Assembly: GCF_902459645.1 (NCBI RefSeq)
Contig: NZ_CABPSK010000001.1
Coordinates: 1,612,001-1,676,000, forward strand
Source of the DNA: Pandoraea pneumonica
Lineage (GTDB): Bacteria > Pseudomonadota > Gammaproteobacteria > Burkholderiales > Burkholderiaceae
DNA: 64,000 nucleotides
Direction of reading: 5' to 3'
Positions 1-9,778 of this stretch are shown here, one piece after another. Numbering within the stretch: the stretch's first letter is position 1; every line of letters begins with the position of its first letter. Below the pieces are notes generated by a model, which made no database searches, had not been told where the DNA came from, and saw nothing but the letters and a program-made list of their open reading frames with translations. Position numbers and translations under genes: made by a program.

Positions 1-486
1 GACAGCACAATCGGCATCGATGATGTTCACGGCGTCGAGTCGGCCGCCCAACCCCACTTCGAGAATCACGGCATCGAGCCCGGCCGTCGCGAACATCTGC
101 ATGATCGCAAGCGTGGTGAATTCGAAATACGTAAGCGAGACAGGTTCGTCGAAGCTATTGCGCGCACGCTCGACCGCTTCGAAATGCGGCAGCAGCGTCG
201 CGTCGTCGACGATCTCGCCGTTGATGCGCGCGCGCTCGTTGAAGGTGAGCAAATGCGGTGACGTGTGGCAGCCCACGCGGTAACCCGCCGAGAGCAGAAT
301 CGCTTCGAGAATGGCGCAGGTCGAGCCTTTGCCGTTCGTGCCGCCTACGGTGAAGACAGGACACGGAAATTTCAGACCGAGGGCCTCTTTCACGCGCCCG
401 ATGCGCGCAAGCCCCATGTCGATGCCCACAGGGTGAGCGGTTTCCAGATGGGCGAGCCAGGCGTCGAGAGTGGAGTATGTCGGCAT
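1..486 (-). CDS. folC: FolC, bifunctional folylpolyglutamate/dihydrofolate synthase (N-terminal part, runs off window)
   Basis: Cytoplasmic ligase that joins dihydropteroate and glutamate and extends the polyglutamate tail of folates. Only the first 162 codons lie in the window; the rest continues past position 1. The reading begins MPTYSTLDAWLAHLE and carries the Mur-ligase-type P-loop GGTNGKGST at about residues 48-56, then SPHLLTFNERARI. The ATG at 486-484 is the first in-frame Met and matches the usual FolC start. It lies directly below an intrinsic terminator (501-532), so expression may depend on read-through from accD. accD-folC adjacency is common in proteobacteria. The family call is firm; the C-terminal half cannot be assessed. 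Confidence 0.93.
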   Translation of the reverse strand, partial: MPTYSTLDAWLAHLETAHPVGIDMGLARIGRVKEALGLKFPCPVFTVGGTNGKGSTCAILEAILLSAGYRVGCHTSPHLLTFNERARINGEIVDDATLLPHFEAVERARNSFDEPVSLTYFEFTTLAIMQMFATAGLDAVILEVGLGGRLDAVNIIDADCAV

Positions 487-500
487 GAATGTGCGGGCAG

Positions 501-532
501 AAAAACAAAGCGCGGACGTAACGTCCGCGCTT
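501..532 (-). terminator. Rho-independent terminator between accD and folC
   Basis: On the minus strand AAGCGCGGACGT is followed by its complement ACGTCCGCGCTT and then by TTTGTTTTT. This gives a GC-rich stem of 10-12 bp with a U-rich tail, downstream of accD. It ends only about 15 nt before the folC start codon. Confidence 0.8.
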
Positions 533-689
533 GCGATCCTGCTAAGTGATGCATAAGGCGGCATGAGGCGCTAAGTGTCACTAAGCGTGGCACCGCGTGG
601 CGTGGCGACATTTTACGCCGATGCGCGCGCCTTTGGGGGCGGCTCAGCGAAGATCGGCAGCGCCGCTCCCCCTGCCTCAGGGCACGACA

Positions 690-1565
690 TCAGGCCACGG
701 CGTCAGCCGGTTGGCATTGCATCAGCGCGATCAGGCGTGCGATCTCTTCGCGCATCTTGCGACGGTCGACGATCATGTCGATCGCGCCCTTTTGCAGCAA
801 GAATTCCGAACGCTGGAAGCCTTCCGGCAGCTTCTCGCGCACGGTCTGCTCGATCACGCGCGGACCGGCGAAGCCGATCAGTGCCTTCGGCTCCGCGATG
901 ACCACGTCACCCAGGAACGCGAAACTTGCCGACACGCCACCCGTCGTCGGGTCGGTCAGCACCGAGATGTACGGCAGCTTGGCGTTGGCCAGCTTCGTGA
1001 GCATCGCGGTCGTCTTGGCCATCTGCATGAGCGAGAGCAGGCTTTCCTGCATACGCGCACCGCCCGAAGCGGCAATGCTGATGAACGGCACGCCCTGCTC
1101 CAGCGCGTTTTGCGCGCCGCGGGCGAAGCGCTCGCCGACCACCGAGCCCATCGTGCCCGCCATGAAGGCGAACTCGAAGCAAGCGACCACGACCGGCAGC
1201 GTGTGGATCGCGCCGCCCATCACCACCATGGCGTCGGTTTCACCCGTGTCGTCCATGGCTTCTTTGATACGGTCCGGGTACTTGCGGCTGTCTTTGAACT
1301 TCAGCGGGTCGACCGGCACGATTTCCTGACCCAGCTCGTAGCGGCCTTCCGGATCAAGCAGCGCATCCAGACGGGCGCGCGCACCGATGCGCATGTGATG
1401 GTCGCACTTCGGGCAGACATGCAGATTGGCTTCCACGTCGTTGCGATACAGCACGGCCTCGCACGACGGGCACTTGATCCACAGCCCTTCCGGGATGCTC
1501 TTGTTGCGCTGCGTCGGATCGGTTTGCTTGATCTTCGGGGGCAGCAGCTTATCGAGCCAGCTCAT
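690..1565 (-). CDS. accD: AccD, acetyl-CoA carboxylase carboxyltransferase beta subunit
   Basis: With AccA it forms the carboxyltransferase that moves CO2 from carboxybiotin to acetyl-CoA, giving malonyl-CoA for fatty acid synthesis. The 291-residue protein starts [12 protein letters not shown] and has the N-terminal zinc ribbon with C32-x2-C35 and C51-x2-C54, followed by a crotonase-fold carboxyltransferase domain ([21 protein letters not shown]). Length and motifs are typical. The start has a good Shine-Dalgarno (AAGGAG, 5 nt upstream). It lies 101 bp downstream of trpA, with a hairpin between them, so it is probably partly co-transcribed with the trp genes. Confidence 0.97.
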   Translation of the reverse strand: MSWLDKLLPPKIKQTDPTQRNKSIPEGLWIKCPSCEAVLYRNDVEANLHVCPKCDHHMRIGARARLDALLDPEGRYELGQEIVPVDPLKFKDSRKYPDRIKEAMDDTGETDAMVVMGGAIHTLPVVVACFEFAFMAGTMGSVVGERFARGAQNALEQGVPFISIAASGGARMQESLLSLMQMAKTTAMLTKLANAKLPYISVLTDPTTGGVSASFAFLGDVVIAEPKALIGFAGPRVIEQTVREKLPEGFQRSEFLLQKGAIDMIVDRRKMREEIARLIALMQCQPADAVA

Positions 1566-1581
1566 AGTTTCTCCTTGGCAA

Positions 1582-1607
1582 ACGCCCGCCCCAACAGGGA
1601 CGGGCGT
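1582..1607 (-). terminator. Hairpin between trpA and accD (weak terminator or processing site)
   Basis: In minus-strand RNA ACGCCCGUCCC pairs with GGGGCGGGCGU (11 bp including one G-U) around a 4-nt loop. It is followed by only a short U run (UUUG). This could partially separate trpA from accD expression. It lies close to the accD ribosome-binding site. Confidence 0.4.
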
Positions 1608-1666
1608 CTCAGCGGTCTGACGACCGTTTCAATTCAGCGTTTCACCGGCACGCGCCAGCAGCCTGA

Positions 1667-2491
1667 TTAGGCCGCTTTCAGGCCCTCGTCGAGCGCCTGG
1701 CGGATTTCGCCGATGAATTCAGCCAGCGATTTTACCGCGTTCTGGCCCTCCAGATCACGCGGCGTGTTTTCAAGCCGTTGCACGATGGCACTGCCGATCA
1801 CCACGGCGTCGGCCACGCTGGCAATTGCACGGGCCGTTTCGGCGTCGCGAATGCCAAAGCCCACGCCCACCGGCAGCGGCGCCACGGCCTTGATTTCGGG
1901 GATTTTCGACGCGACGCTGCCCAAATCCAGGCTTGCTGCCCCCGTCACGCCCTTGAGCGAGACGTAGTACAGATAGCCGCTCGCCTGCTTGGCCACCGCC
2001 GCAATGCGCGCGTCGGTAGACGTCGGCGCGAGCAGGAAAATCGGATCGATGTGGCGCGCACGCATGGCACCGGCGTAGTCCTCGGCTTCCTCGGGCGGAT
2101 AGTCGACGACCAGCACGCCATCCACGCCCGCGGCCGCCGCACGTTCGGCAAAGGCTTCGAGGCCCATGGCTTCGATCGGATTGGCGTAACCCATCAGTAC
2201 GATGGGCGTGCGGTCGTTGGTCTGGCGGAAGGCGGCCACGTAGCCGAGCACCTCGGCCAGGCTCACGCCGCGCGCGAGCGCGCGCTCGGAGGCGCGCTGA
2301 ATCACCGGACCGTCGGCCATCGGGTCGGAGAACGGCACGCCGAGTTCGATGACGTCGGCGCCGTTATCGGCCAGTGCATGCATCAGTTTGACCGTCCAGC
2401 CCGGCTCGGGGTCGCCGGCAGTGATGAACGGGATGAGGCCCTTCTTACCCTGCGCTTGCAAGGCTTGGAACGTCGCTTGAATGCGGGACAT
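1667..2491 (-). CDS. trpA: TrpA, tryptophan synthase alpha chain
   Basis: Cleaves indole-3-glycerol phosphate to indole and glyceraldehyde-3-phosphate; the indole is channelled to TrpB. The 274-residue TIM barrel shows the catalytic pair at the canonical places: E49 in [13 protein letters not shown] and D60 in DPMADGP. The C-terminal phosphate-binding region ([11 protein letters not shown]) is also present. The start lies inside the 3' end of the upstream DNA methylase gene (47-bp overlap), which implies translational coupling. Upstream Shine-Dalgarno complementarity is weak, consistent with coupling. Confidence 0.97.
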   Translation of the reverse strand: MSRIQATFQALQAQGKKGLIPFITAGDPEPGWTVKLMHALADNGADVIELGVPFSDPMADGPVIQRASERALARGVSLAEVLGYVAAFRQTNDRTPIVLMGYANPIEAMGLEAFAERAAAAGVDGVLVVDYPPEEAEDYAGAMRARHIDPIFLLAPTSTDARIAAVAKQASGYLYYVSLKGVTGAASLDLGSVASKIPEIKAVAPLPVGVGFGIRDAETARAIASVADAVVIGSAIVQRLENTPRDLEGQNAVKSLAEFIGEIRQALDEGLKAA

Positions 2492-3407
2492 GATCGGAAA
2501 GTCTCTGAAGTCGTTGGTTAGCGAGCGCGTGGTAATGCGCGTTCAGCTCGTAGCCGACAAAACGTCGGCCGTGCAGCGCGCAGGCCACGGCAGTCGTGCC
2601 GCTGCCCATGAACGGGTCGAGCACGAGACCGCCGGGCGGGCAACTCGCCAGCACCATGCGCTCGATGATATGCAGCGGTTTCTGCGTCGGATGATCGACG
2701 CGTTCGGGGTCTTGCCGGTGCAATCGCGAGATGGACCACAGATCCTTCGGGTTGTAACCGAGTTCCAGCCACTTGCTGCCCTCGAAGATACGACGCGAGC
2801 GCGCCTTCTTCGTGGCGGCGTCGTACGGCACACGCACGGCATCGAGGTCGAAGTAATAGTCCTTCGAAATCGCGAAAAAGCCGATGTTGTCGTGCACCGA
2901 CGAAAACCGTCGCGTGCTGCCGCCCATGCTCGGTACGCGGCGATCCCAGATGATCTCGTTGATCATCAGCATGCGCTGCTTGAGGAACACGAACAGCTCG
3001 GGCGCGTATTGCCACGTGCAGAACAGATACAGCGAGCCGCGCGGCGCGAGTTTCGGAATCGCCGCTTCGAGCCAGCCGTACGTCCAGCCGAGGAAGTCCT
3101 CGCCCGAACGCTTGTCGGAATCGTTGCCGTAATCCTTGCCGAGCCCATAAGGCGGATCGGCCAGAATCAGGTCGACGGACCCGTCTGCCAGTTCATGCAC
3201 GTGTTGCAGGAAGTCGGCATGACGTAACGCAATGTCGCCGGGCGCCCAGCGGGCGCGAAGCTCGCCGGCCGCCTCCATGGCTTCGAGACGCGCAGCCGCG
3301 GCTTCGGTGGCATCAACAGGACGATCGGGACGCACAGTCCCGAGGACGTCATTTTGTGCCTCGCCCTGAGCGATGGTCTCTTGCGGCGGCGCGTTGCGGT
3401 CGGTCAT
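2445..3407 (-). CDS. Orphan DNA (adenine-N6) methyltransferase, beta class, embedded in the trp operon
   Basis: SAM-dependent DNA methyltransferase of 320 residues. The catalytic motif IV DPPY is at 84-87 and the SAM-binding motif I FMGSGT is at 266-271, with HPTQKP just before it. The order DPPY, target-recognition region, FxGxG is that of beta-class adenine/cytosine-N4 enzymes. No restriction endonuclease gene is adjacent, so it is an orphan. It sits between trpB (46 bp upstream) and trpA (47-bp overlap). From family knowledge, the methylase at this trp locus in Ralstonia and Burkholderia modifies the adenine of GTWWAC; the same specificity here is inference. The first ~50 residues are Ala/Glu-rich and poorly conserved in style. 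Confidence 0.9.
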   Translation of the reverse strand: MTDRNAPPQETIAQGEAQNDVLGTVRPDRPVDATEAAAARLEAMEAAGELRARWAPGDIALRHADFLQHVHELADGSVDLILADPPYGLGKDYGNDSDKRSGEDFLGWTYGWLEAAIPKLAPRGSLYLFCTWQYAPELFVFLKQRMLMINEIIWDRRVPSMGGSTRRFSSVHDNIGFFAISKDYYFDLDAVRVPYDAATKKARSRRIFEGSKWLELGYNPKDLWSISRLHRQDPERVDHPTQKPLHIIERMVLASCPPGGLVLDPFMGSGTTAVACALHGRRFVGYELNAHYHALANQRLQRLSDHVPHSSDVPSLASAG

Positions 3408-3453
3408 GCGGGTTCTGGTTACCTGTCGGATCGGTGGAGTCTCGCGGCGCCGA

Positions 3454-4662
3454 TCAGGCGTCGCTGGCCGGTTTGGCCAATGCCATCACGGTGTGCATGT
3501 CCTTGTCGCCCCGGCCGGAGAGGTTGACCAGAACGATCTGGTCTTTGCTCAGCGTGGGGGCCAACTTGCATGCATACGCGAGGGCGTGGCTCGACTCCAG
3601 GGCCGGGATGATCCCTTCGATCCGGCAGCAGTCATGGAACGCCTTGAGGGCTTCGTTATCGGTAATGCCCACATATTCGGCGCGATGGATGTCGTGCAGC
3701 CAAGCGTGCTCGGGGCCGACGCCCGGGTAATCCAGACCGGCCGAGATCGAATGCGTCTCGGTGATCTGTCCGTTGGCGTCTTGCAGCAGATACGTGCGGT
3801 TGCCGTGCAGCACGCCGGGCGTGCCGCCGATGATCGACGCGGCGTGACGGCCAGTCTCGATCCCGTCGCCCGCCGCTTCCACGCCCACGAGTTTCACGTC
3901 GGGCAGGTCGATATACGGGTAGAAGATGCCCATGGCGTTCGAGCCGCCACCGACGCAGGCCAGCACGTAGTCCGGCTGACGGCCGGCGAGCTCAGGCATC
4001 TGCACCTTGCATTCGTCGCCGATCACGCGCTGGAAGTCGCGCACGAGCATCGGGTACGGGTGCGGACCGGCCACCGTGCCGATGATGTAGAACGTGCTCT
4101 CGACGTTCGTCACCCAGTCGCGCATGGCTTCGTTGAGCGCGTCTTTGAGCGTCTTCGAGCCAGATTCCACGGGCACGACGGTCGCGCCCAGCAGTTGCAT
4201 GCGATACACGTTGGCGGCCTGACGCTTGACGTCTTCCGCGCCCATGTACACCACGCACTCCATGCCGAAACGGGCGGCGATGGTGGCCGTGGCGACGCCG
4301 TGCTGACCGGCACCGGTCTCGGCGATCACGCGGCGTTTGCCCATGCGGCGGGCGAGCAACGCCTGACCGATCACGTTGTTCACCTTGTGCGCACCGGTGT
4401 GATTCAGGTCTTCGCGCTTCAGATAAACCTGTGCACCGCCCAGTTCGCTGCTCCAGCGCTTGGCGTGATAAATCGGCGACGGACGGCCGACGTAGTGCTT
4501 CAGTTCGTAATTGAATTCTTCGAGGAAGGCGGGATCGTGCTGGTACTTGGCGTAGGCCTCACGCAGCTCGTCGAGCGCGTGAATCAGCGTCTCGGCCACA
4601 AAAACACCGCCGTATTGGCCGAAATGGCCACGGGCATCGGGTAAATCGTACATGGTCGTCAC
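3454..4662 (-). CDS. trpB: TrpB, tryptophan synthase beta chain
   Basis: PLP enzyme that condenses indole with L-serine to make tryptophan, working in an alpha2-beta2 complex with TrpA. The 402-residue protein has the PLP lysine K93 in HTGAHKVNN, the ETGAGQHG loop, the phosphate-binding GGGSNAMG, and GRGDKD near the C-terminus. It is full length. It lies 47 bp downstream of trpF and 46 bp upstream of the methylase gene in the same operon. Confidence 0.98.
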   Translation of the reverse strand: MTTMYDLPDARGHFGQYGGVFVAETLIHALDELREAYAKYQHDPAFLEEFNYELKHYVGRPSPIYHAKRWSSELGGAQVYLKREDLNHTGAHKVNNVIGQALLARRMGKRRVIAETGAGQHGVATATIAARFGMECVVYMGAEDVKRQAANVYRMQLLGATVVPVESGSKTLKDALNEAMRDWVTNVESTFYIIGTVAGPHPYPMLVRDFQRVIGDECKVQMPELAGRQPDYVLACVGGGSNAMGIFYPYIDLPDVKLVGVEAAGDGIETGRHAASIIGGTPGVLHGNRTYLLQDANGQITETHSISAGLDYPGVGPEHAWLHDIHRAEYVGITDNEALKAFHDCCRIEGIIPALESSHALAYACKLAPTLSKDQIVLVNLSGRGDKDMHTVMALAKPASDA

Positions 4663-4709
4663 TCTTCGCAGAACCGGGTGCAGCCCCTTGCGGGCGCGCC
4701 GGCAGGTTG

Positions 4710-5366
4710 CTATTCGGCGTCGGCAGCACGCACTGCGTGCACGAACGCCGTCATACGGGCGGGATCTTTCACGCCCCGCGACGCTTCTACACCGCTCGAC
4801 ACGTCGACGGCGTACGGCGTCACCAGGCGGATTGCCTCAGCAACGTTGTGTGCGTTCAAGCCACCACTCAAAACGGCCCGACGCGCGATGTCTTTTGGAA
4901 TAAGTGACCAATCGAAAACCTTTCCCCCGCCCCCGTAGCCCTCCACGAGGGCGTCGAGCAAGATACCTTGCGCGGTGGCGTATGCGTTTGCGAATTGTAG
5001 CAAATCGCTACTGCTTTTCGTCTCCGGACCGATACGCATAGCGCGCGTGTACGGACGGTGCCCAGCGGCAGCGGACAACGCCGCGCAAACTTCGGGCGTC
5101 TCGTCGCCATGAAACTGCAAAGTCGTCAGCGGCACGGCCTCGACGGTGCGCGCCACGTCATCAGCCGTAGCGTTCACGAACAGCCCCACCACACTCACGT
5201 AAGGGGGCACGCGGCGCGCCAGTTCGGCGGCGCGGGCGAGGTCCACGTAACGCGGGCTGGGCGGGTAGAACACGAGACCGATCGCGTCGACGCCGAGGGC
5301 GACCGCGTGGTCGACGTCCGCCGGCTGCGAAAGGCCGCAAATCTTGATTCGGGTACGGGATGTCAT
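4710..5366 (-). CDS. trpF: TrpF, phosphoribosylanthranilate isomerase
   Basis: Performs the Amadori rearrangement of phosphoribosylanthranilate to CdRP in tryptophan synthesis. The ORF is open further upstream, but I chose the ATG at 5366-5364 ([13 protein letters not shown]). It gives the normal 218-residue length with the catalytic Cys in KICGL near the N-terminus, and its first bases overlap the truA stop codon (ATGA). Other family motifs: [21 protein letters not shown] and the C-terminal [10 protein letters not shown] phosphate-binding loop. Confidence 0.96.
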   Translation of the reverse strand: MTSRTRIKICGLSQPADVDHAVALGVDAIGLVFYPPSPRYVDLARAAELARRVPPYVSVVGLFVNATADDVARTVEAVPLTTLQFHGDETPEVCAALSAAAGHRPYTRAMRIGPETKSSSDLLQFANAYATAQGILLDALVEGYGGGGKVFDWSLIPKDIARRAVLSGGLNAHNVAEAIRLVTPYAVDVSSGVEASRGVKDPARMTAFVHAVRAADAE

Positions 5367-6175
5367 GAGGGAGTTCCGTCTTGCGCCCAAGGCATCGGGA
5401 AAGGCCACGCGGCCCAATTGGGCTCAGGCACCGAGAAGCGCTCAGGATACCCCACACGCGCCAGATACAAGCCATCCGGCATGAACGTCGGCGCGGCCTG
5501 ACGGCGGTCGAGGCTCGCAAGCACTTCCGCCATCCAGTCAGCCGACTGACGGCCACGGCCGATCGCCACCAGACACCCCATGATGTTGCGGACCATGTGA
5601 TGCAGGAACGCGCTCGCGCGGAACCGGAACACGAAGAAATTCCCCTGCTGCTCGATATCGATGGCGTACAGATGCTTCACCGGGGTTTTCGCCTGACATT
5701 CCGACGAACGGAACGCCGAGAAGTCGTGCTCGCCCACCAGCGCCTGACCGGCGGTGCGCATCGCGTCGAGATCAAGCGGCGTGTGCAGCCAGCCGCAGCG
5801 GCCTTCGAGCAGCGGCGAGCGCACCGGATGCACGTACAGCACATAAAAATACGTGCGCTCGAACGCGGTAAAGCGCGCATGGAAATCGTCGGGCATCGCT
5901 TGCGCCCACTGCACGGCCACCGTTTTCGGCAGGAACGCATTCACACCGCGCACCCACGAGAACATGGCGCGGTCGAGTTCGGTGTCGAAGTGCACCACTT
6001 GCCCGATGCCGTGCACGCCCGTGTCCGTGCGTCCGGCCACGGTCGTCGGCAAGGCCACGCCGCCGAACTCGCGCAATGCCGCTTCGAGCGCCTGCTGCAC
6101 GGTGTTGCCGTGCGGCTGCGATTGCCAGCCGGAGAACGCCGTCCCGTCGTAATGGATGCCCAGTGCGATTCGCAT
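5363..6175 (-). CDS. truA: TruA, tRNA pseudouridine(38-40) synthase
   Basis: Isomerises U38-U40 in the anticodon arm of tRNAs. The 270-residue reading starts at [18 protein letters not shown], the canonical TruA start; the open frame extends 37 codons upstream but that part does not look like TruA. The catalytic aspartate is D51 in [12 protein letters not shown]. truA-trpF is a common betaproteobacterial arrangement, and the two genes overlap by 4 bp. truA appears to be first in the truA-trpFB-methylase-trpA-accD unit, after the fimV terminator. Confidence 0.96.
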   Translation of the reverse strand: MRIALGIHYDGTAFSGWQSQPHGNTVQQALEAALREFGGVALPTTVAGRTDTGVHGIGQVVHFDTELDRAMFSWVRGVNAFLPKTVAVQWAQAMPDDFHARFTAFERTYFYVLYVHPVRSPLLEGRCGWLHTPLDLDAMRTAGQALVGEHDFSAFRSSECQAKTPVKHLYAIDIEQQGNFFVFRFRASAFLHHMVRNIMGCLVAIGRGRQSADWMAEVLASLDRRQAAPTFMPDGLYLARVGYPERFSVPEPNWAAWPFPMPWAQDGTPS

Positions 6176-6243
6176 ATCTGATGCCTGATCTGCTGCCAGA
6201 TCTGTTGCTGAAGCGGGCCGAAACGGCACGCCTGCCTGAAAAG

Positions 6244-6273
6244 AAAAACGGGCGCCCAACCAACGAGCGCCCC
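6244..6273 (-). terminator. Intrinsic terminator downstream of fimV
   Basis: On the minus strand GGGCGC and GCGCCC (6 bp, extendable by wobble) enclose an 11-nt loop and are followed by GTTTTTCTTT. It lies between the fimV stop and the truA start. Confidence 0.65.
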
Positions 6274-6367
6274 AAACTACGGTCAACCTGCGGTGTGTTC
6301 GCCGGCCGGGGCCGGCATCACGGTGTCGTACTCGCGGCGCATCTCATCGGAGATAGCACCGCCTTCA

Positions 6368-9300
6368 TTACTTGCCTAACTCGGCCAGACGGGTGCGCGC
6401 CACCGATTGTTGCGCAGCATCGCCCCCGGCAATGACCTCTTCGAGCAATTCGCGTGCGCCTTCGTCGTCGCCAATGGTCTGGTAAGCCGCGGCCAATTCG
6501 AGCTTCGTATGGAACTCGTCGGGCACTTCCAGTTCAGCCAGTTGCGATGGGTTGGCGCTGGGCGCGGCGGCCGGTGTGGCAGCCGGGGCCGGGGTTGCGG
6601 TGGCAGCGGCGGCGGTTGCTGTGGTTGCTGTGGTTGCTGTGGTTGCTGTGGTTGCTGCGGCTGCGACAGCGGCTTCGAATTCGTCCGCCACCGGGGCCGA
6701 TGCAGTCGGCTGCGCTGCCACCGGCGCGTCTACTTTCGTCTCCACTTGCTCGAACGACGGCGTTTGCGGGGCCGCGTGCGGTGCGTAGCCGGTCGACGGC
6801 GTCGGCTGTGCAAACGCGTCGTGCTCGACCAGCGCTTCGTCGCCAGTGGCGGCCGGCAACGTCGGCGCGCTGACAAACGCCGGGGCGATGGTCGTCGCCG
6901 AGGCGTCGTCACCCTTCAAGTCCAGGCTGAAATCCGACAGATCGAACGACAGCGGCTTGAGGGACGGCGCTTCGTGCGCGGCATCGGTGTAGCTCCGCGC
7001 GGCGTCCGGCGTCGCTGCCGCCTTGAGGGCTGCATCGAAGTCCGCGTCGCTCAGTTCGCCATCGTCGCCATCGAAATCGCCTTGGTCGCCCGACGGCGCG
7101 TGGATATTCGCCTCGCCGTCTTGCGGTGCCATCGTGAATTGCACCGACCCGATGCCACGGGAAAGCGAAGGCAATGCGTCGCTGGCGATCGTGCCAACGT
7201 GGGCAGGCTGGCCCGGCAGGCCGAGATCCAGATCGCCCAGCATGCCCGCTACGCCGTTTTGCGGCACAGCTTCCTCTTGCGTTGCGCCGTCAGGTGTCCC
7301 TTCAATGGCACCTTCGTTGGCACCTTCAGATTCGGCGGCCTCATGGGTCGGCTCGGCAGGCGCATGCCCACCAGCGTGTGCCGCTGCGGCAATGCCGCCC
7401 ACAGCCGCCGCTGCCCCCAATGCGCCGAGCGCCGACAGACTGGCATCAGCCTTTTCGTCGTTCGTGGCGGTCGCCGCCGGTACTTCGCTTGCATTGCCCA
7501 CTTCGGCCGCCCCGCCCGCCTCTTCGGCAAACGCGTCGTCCCAGTTGATTTCCGGCTCGCTGGCGGCCTCGGCGGCAGGCGCCGTGTCGAACGACTCTGC
7601 CGTCTCCGCCGGTTCCGTATCCGTTATCGCGTCGTGTGACGCCTCACGGGCGGTATCCGCCAGTTCATCCGTCAGATGTTCTTGCTCGGCATCCCACTCG
7701 CCGGGCAGCGCTGCACCGGCGACGGTCGCGTCGGGGTGCTCGGCGTCCAGCTCGGCAACGCCTTCAGCGGGTTCTGCCCACGTGTCGTCGGCCGTCGGAT
7801 GCAAATGCTCGTCGGCTTCGGCCTGATGCGCCGCATACATCGCAGCAGCACCGGCAGCGCCTGCGGCCACCGCGGCACCGGTCGCCACGCCAGCGACCGT
7901 CGAACCGCCTTGCGACAGTTGCGGCTCTGCGCCGGGCTGGCCATCGTGCGGGGCACGGCCATCGCCACCGTCGTCGTACGGACCATCCTGACCGACCGGC
8001 GGCTCGGCACGGCGGCGGCGCATCAGCCACCAAAGGCCCATCAGCACCACCAGAATGCCTGCGCCCGGCAGCACGTACGGGTTGTCGCGCACCGCACGCC
8101 AGTTCATCGCGGCATTCGGCGCCGGTTTCGTGTCGGCAGCGGCTGCACTCGCCGCTTGTGTCGCGGATGCTGCCGCTTCGCTGGCGACCACGGCCTGTGC
8201 GGCGGCGTCGGAAGCCGTCGCCGCTTGGGCTTGCGCGTCCGATGCACTGCCCGCAGCAGCGGCCGATGCCGCGTCAGCGCCTGACGCCGTCGCAGCCGCC
8301 CCTGCGGCCTGATTCGCCGCATTCGCAGCCGGTTTCGCGCCCTTGGCCGTGGCGGTGTCACGCCCCTTGGCGGTATTCGCTTGCTTGTCTTGTGCGCTCG
8401 CCCCGGATGCGGCGGCGGCTTGTTCCTCCAGATTGGCGACGGCTTGATTCTTCATCGCCAACAGCTTCTGGAGATCTGCTACGTTCTTCTGCAACTCGTT
8501 CACCCTGCCCTGAGCCTCGGTCTGCGCCTTGCCCTGAGCGATTTGTTCTTCTTCGCCGTTGCCAGCCTTGCCGGCACCGCGCCCCTTACCGGGTCGCGAC
8601 AGCTTCAATTCATCACGCGCGGCGGGGGCAGCGGCCTCTGGCGCCTTCCCCGCTTCGATCGCACCTTGCGCACTACGGCTATTCGCCGGTGCGGCTTGCT
8701 GAGCCGTCGATTCGGCCAGCCGCGCGCGATACGCATCAAACTGTTCCCGCGCCGCCGACACGAACTTGCGTGCCTGCGCAGGCGGGACTTCCTGAACTTG
8801 TGCATCGGTCGGACGCGCGAGTGTCGCGCCCTGCCGCAACCGGTTGGGATCGTTGCCAATAAATGCCGAGCGGTTCGATTCGAACAACGCCGTCATCATC
8901 TGCGCGAGCGTCGTGCCACCTTCGCCGCCGGTGAACTCGCGGGCAATCGACGACAACGAATCACCACGTTCCACCGTCCGTGCGCCCTCACCTGCGGCGT
9001 TGGCCGCATTGGCGGGCCGAGCAGGCGTGCCGCCCGTCGTCGATTTGGCCGCCCCTGCCGCCCCTGCCGCGCCCGATGCCGGAACACCGCCCTGCACAGC
9101 TTGCGCAGGTGCGGCCGACGGCGCGGGTGCACTCGACGGCGTAGCCGCTGGCACAACGGCCTGCGGCTGCGCGGTACTGGCTTCGGGAATCGCCGAGAGC
9201 GTCACGGCATTGGACTGTCGGCCAGTGCGCCATTCGAGCACCAGCAACAAATCGAGGAACGAGGTATTGATCGGCTCGGCCGAGTCGACATGCACGAGAT

Positions 9301-9649
9301 ACGTGCCGCTGTAGCCCGGCTCGCGTCCGCCCGTCGGGGAGACGGAGACCGAGAGCTTCTCGAGCGACGGATCGTAGCGCAGCCCGGCTTGGCGGAACGC
9401 ATCGCGCCCAGCCAGCTTCACGGACAATCCATCGGCCTCGGCTTGCGACACATTGCCCAGCACGATGACCGCACGCAGCGGCTGCCCTGCGGCAGAACGC
9501 ACCTGTTGCGGACCGAACTCGGCCGCACCGGCATTGAGAAGCCCGAGGCTCCACAAGACGGCCGCCGCCGCAGTCAGTCGAAACGACTTGCGGGACGAAG
9601 GGGACGAGTGGGACGAATTTGCGCGCTTGCCGATGGAGTATTTCCGCAC
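6368..9649 (-). CDS. fimV: FimV/HubP-type polar organiser protein with LysM and TPR-like C-terminus
   Basis: Inner-membrane protein of the FimV/HubP family, which organises the cell pole and type IV pilus or twitching functions. It has 1093 residues. An N-terminal signal sequence (basic start, Ala/Leu-rich core ending LNAGAA) precedes the conserved FimV N-domain (GPQQVRSAAGQPLRAVI). A LysM-like segment lies at about 225-275 and a coiled-coil stretch (ELQKNVADLQKLLAMKNQAVANLEEQ) follows. There is a single transmembrane helix at about 525-545 (VLPGAGILVVLMGLWWLM). A long acidic, Ala-rich cytoplasmic region leads to the FimV C-terminal helical domain (LAAAYQTIGDDEGARELL). A tandem 9-bp repeat encodes a Thr-Ala run near the C-terminus. 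The region between asd and truA is the usual place for this gene in Burkholderia. Confidence 0.9.
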   Translation of the reverse strand: MRKYSIGKRANSSHSSPSSRKSFRLTAAAAVLWSLGLLNAGAAEFGPQQVRSAAGQPLRAVIVLGNVSQAEADGLSVKLAGRDAFRQAGLRYDPSLEKLSVSVSPTGGREPGYSGTYLVHVDSAEPINTSFLDLLLVLEWRTGRQSNAVTLSAIPEASTAQPQAVVPAATPSSAPAPSAAPAQAVQGGVPASGAAGAAGAAKSTTGGTPARPANAANAAGEGARTVERGDSLSSIAREFTGGEGGTTLAQMMTALFESNRSAFIGNDPNRLRQGATLARPTDAQVQEVPPAQARKFVSAAREQFDAYRARLAESTAQQAAPANSRSAQGAIEAGKAPEAAAPAARDELKLSRPGKGRGAGKAGNGEEEQIAQGKAQTEAQGRVNELQKNVADLQKLLAMKNQAVANLEEQAAAASGASAQDKQANTAKGRDTATAKGAKPAANAANQAAGAAATASGADAASAAAAGSASDAQAQAATASDAAAQAVVASEAAASATQAASAAAADTKPAPNAAMNWRAVRDNPYVLPGAGILVVLMGLWWLMRRRRAEPPVGQDGPYDDGGDGRAPHDGQPGAEPQLSQGGSTVAGVATGAAVAAGAAGAAAMYAAHQAEADEHLHPTADDTWAEPAEGVAELDAEHPDATVAGAALPGEWDAEQEHLTDELADTAREASHDAITDTEPAETAESFDTAPAAEAASEPEINWDDAFAEEAGGAAEVGNASEVPAATATNDEKADASLSALGALGAAAAVGGIAAAAHAGGHAPAEPTHEAAESEGANEGAIEGTPDGATQEEAVPQNGVAGMLGDLDLGLPGQPAHVGTIASDALPSLSRGIGSVQFTMAPQDGEANIHAPSGDQGDFDGDDGELSDADFDAALKAAATPDAARSYTDAAHEAPSLKPLSFDLSDFSLDLKGDDASATTIAPAFVSAPTLPAATGDEALVEHDAFAQPTPSTGYAPHAAPQTPSFEQVETKVDAPVAAQPTASAPVADEFEAAVAAAATTATTATTATTATAAAATATPAPAATPAAAPSANPSQLAELEVPDEFHTKLELAAAYQTIGDDEGARELLEEVIAGGDAAQQSVARTRLAELGK
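6614..6658. repeat. 9-bp tandem repeat inside fimV
   Basis: GGTTGCTGT occurs four times perfectly in tandem, followed by a fifth unit with one change. On the coding strand it encodes repeated Thr-Ala-Thr. The unit length is a multiple of three, so gain or loss of copies would keep the frame. Confidence 0.95.
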
Positions 9650-9778
9650 TGTGTCTTATCAAGCCTGTCAGCGTGTTTGTCACTGGCCGCCCCGCAAGCT
9701 GCAAGGGGCGCCTCCCAAAGCGCGGACGGCGGCCTCGCGGGCCGCCGTTCTTCACGCCTTACCGATGCACTGTAACGC

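Noticed and set aside
6287-6367. A protein-like frame just after fimV ([26 protein letters not shown]) in another minus-strand frame
   Set aside because: It has only a 19-codon Met-initiated part, no clear ribosome-binding site and ends at once. Probably leftover or chance.
7000-9200. Long plus-strand ORFs opposite fimV
   Set aside because: Antisense of Ala-rich coding sequence; repeated Arg/Cys/Gly runs with no domain.
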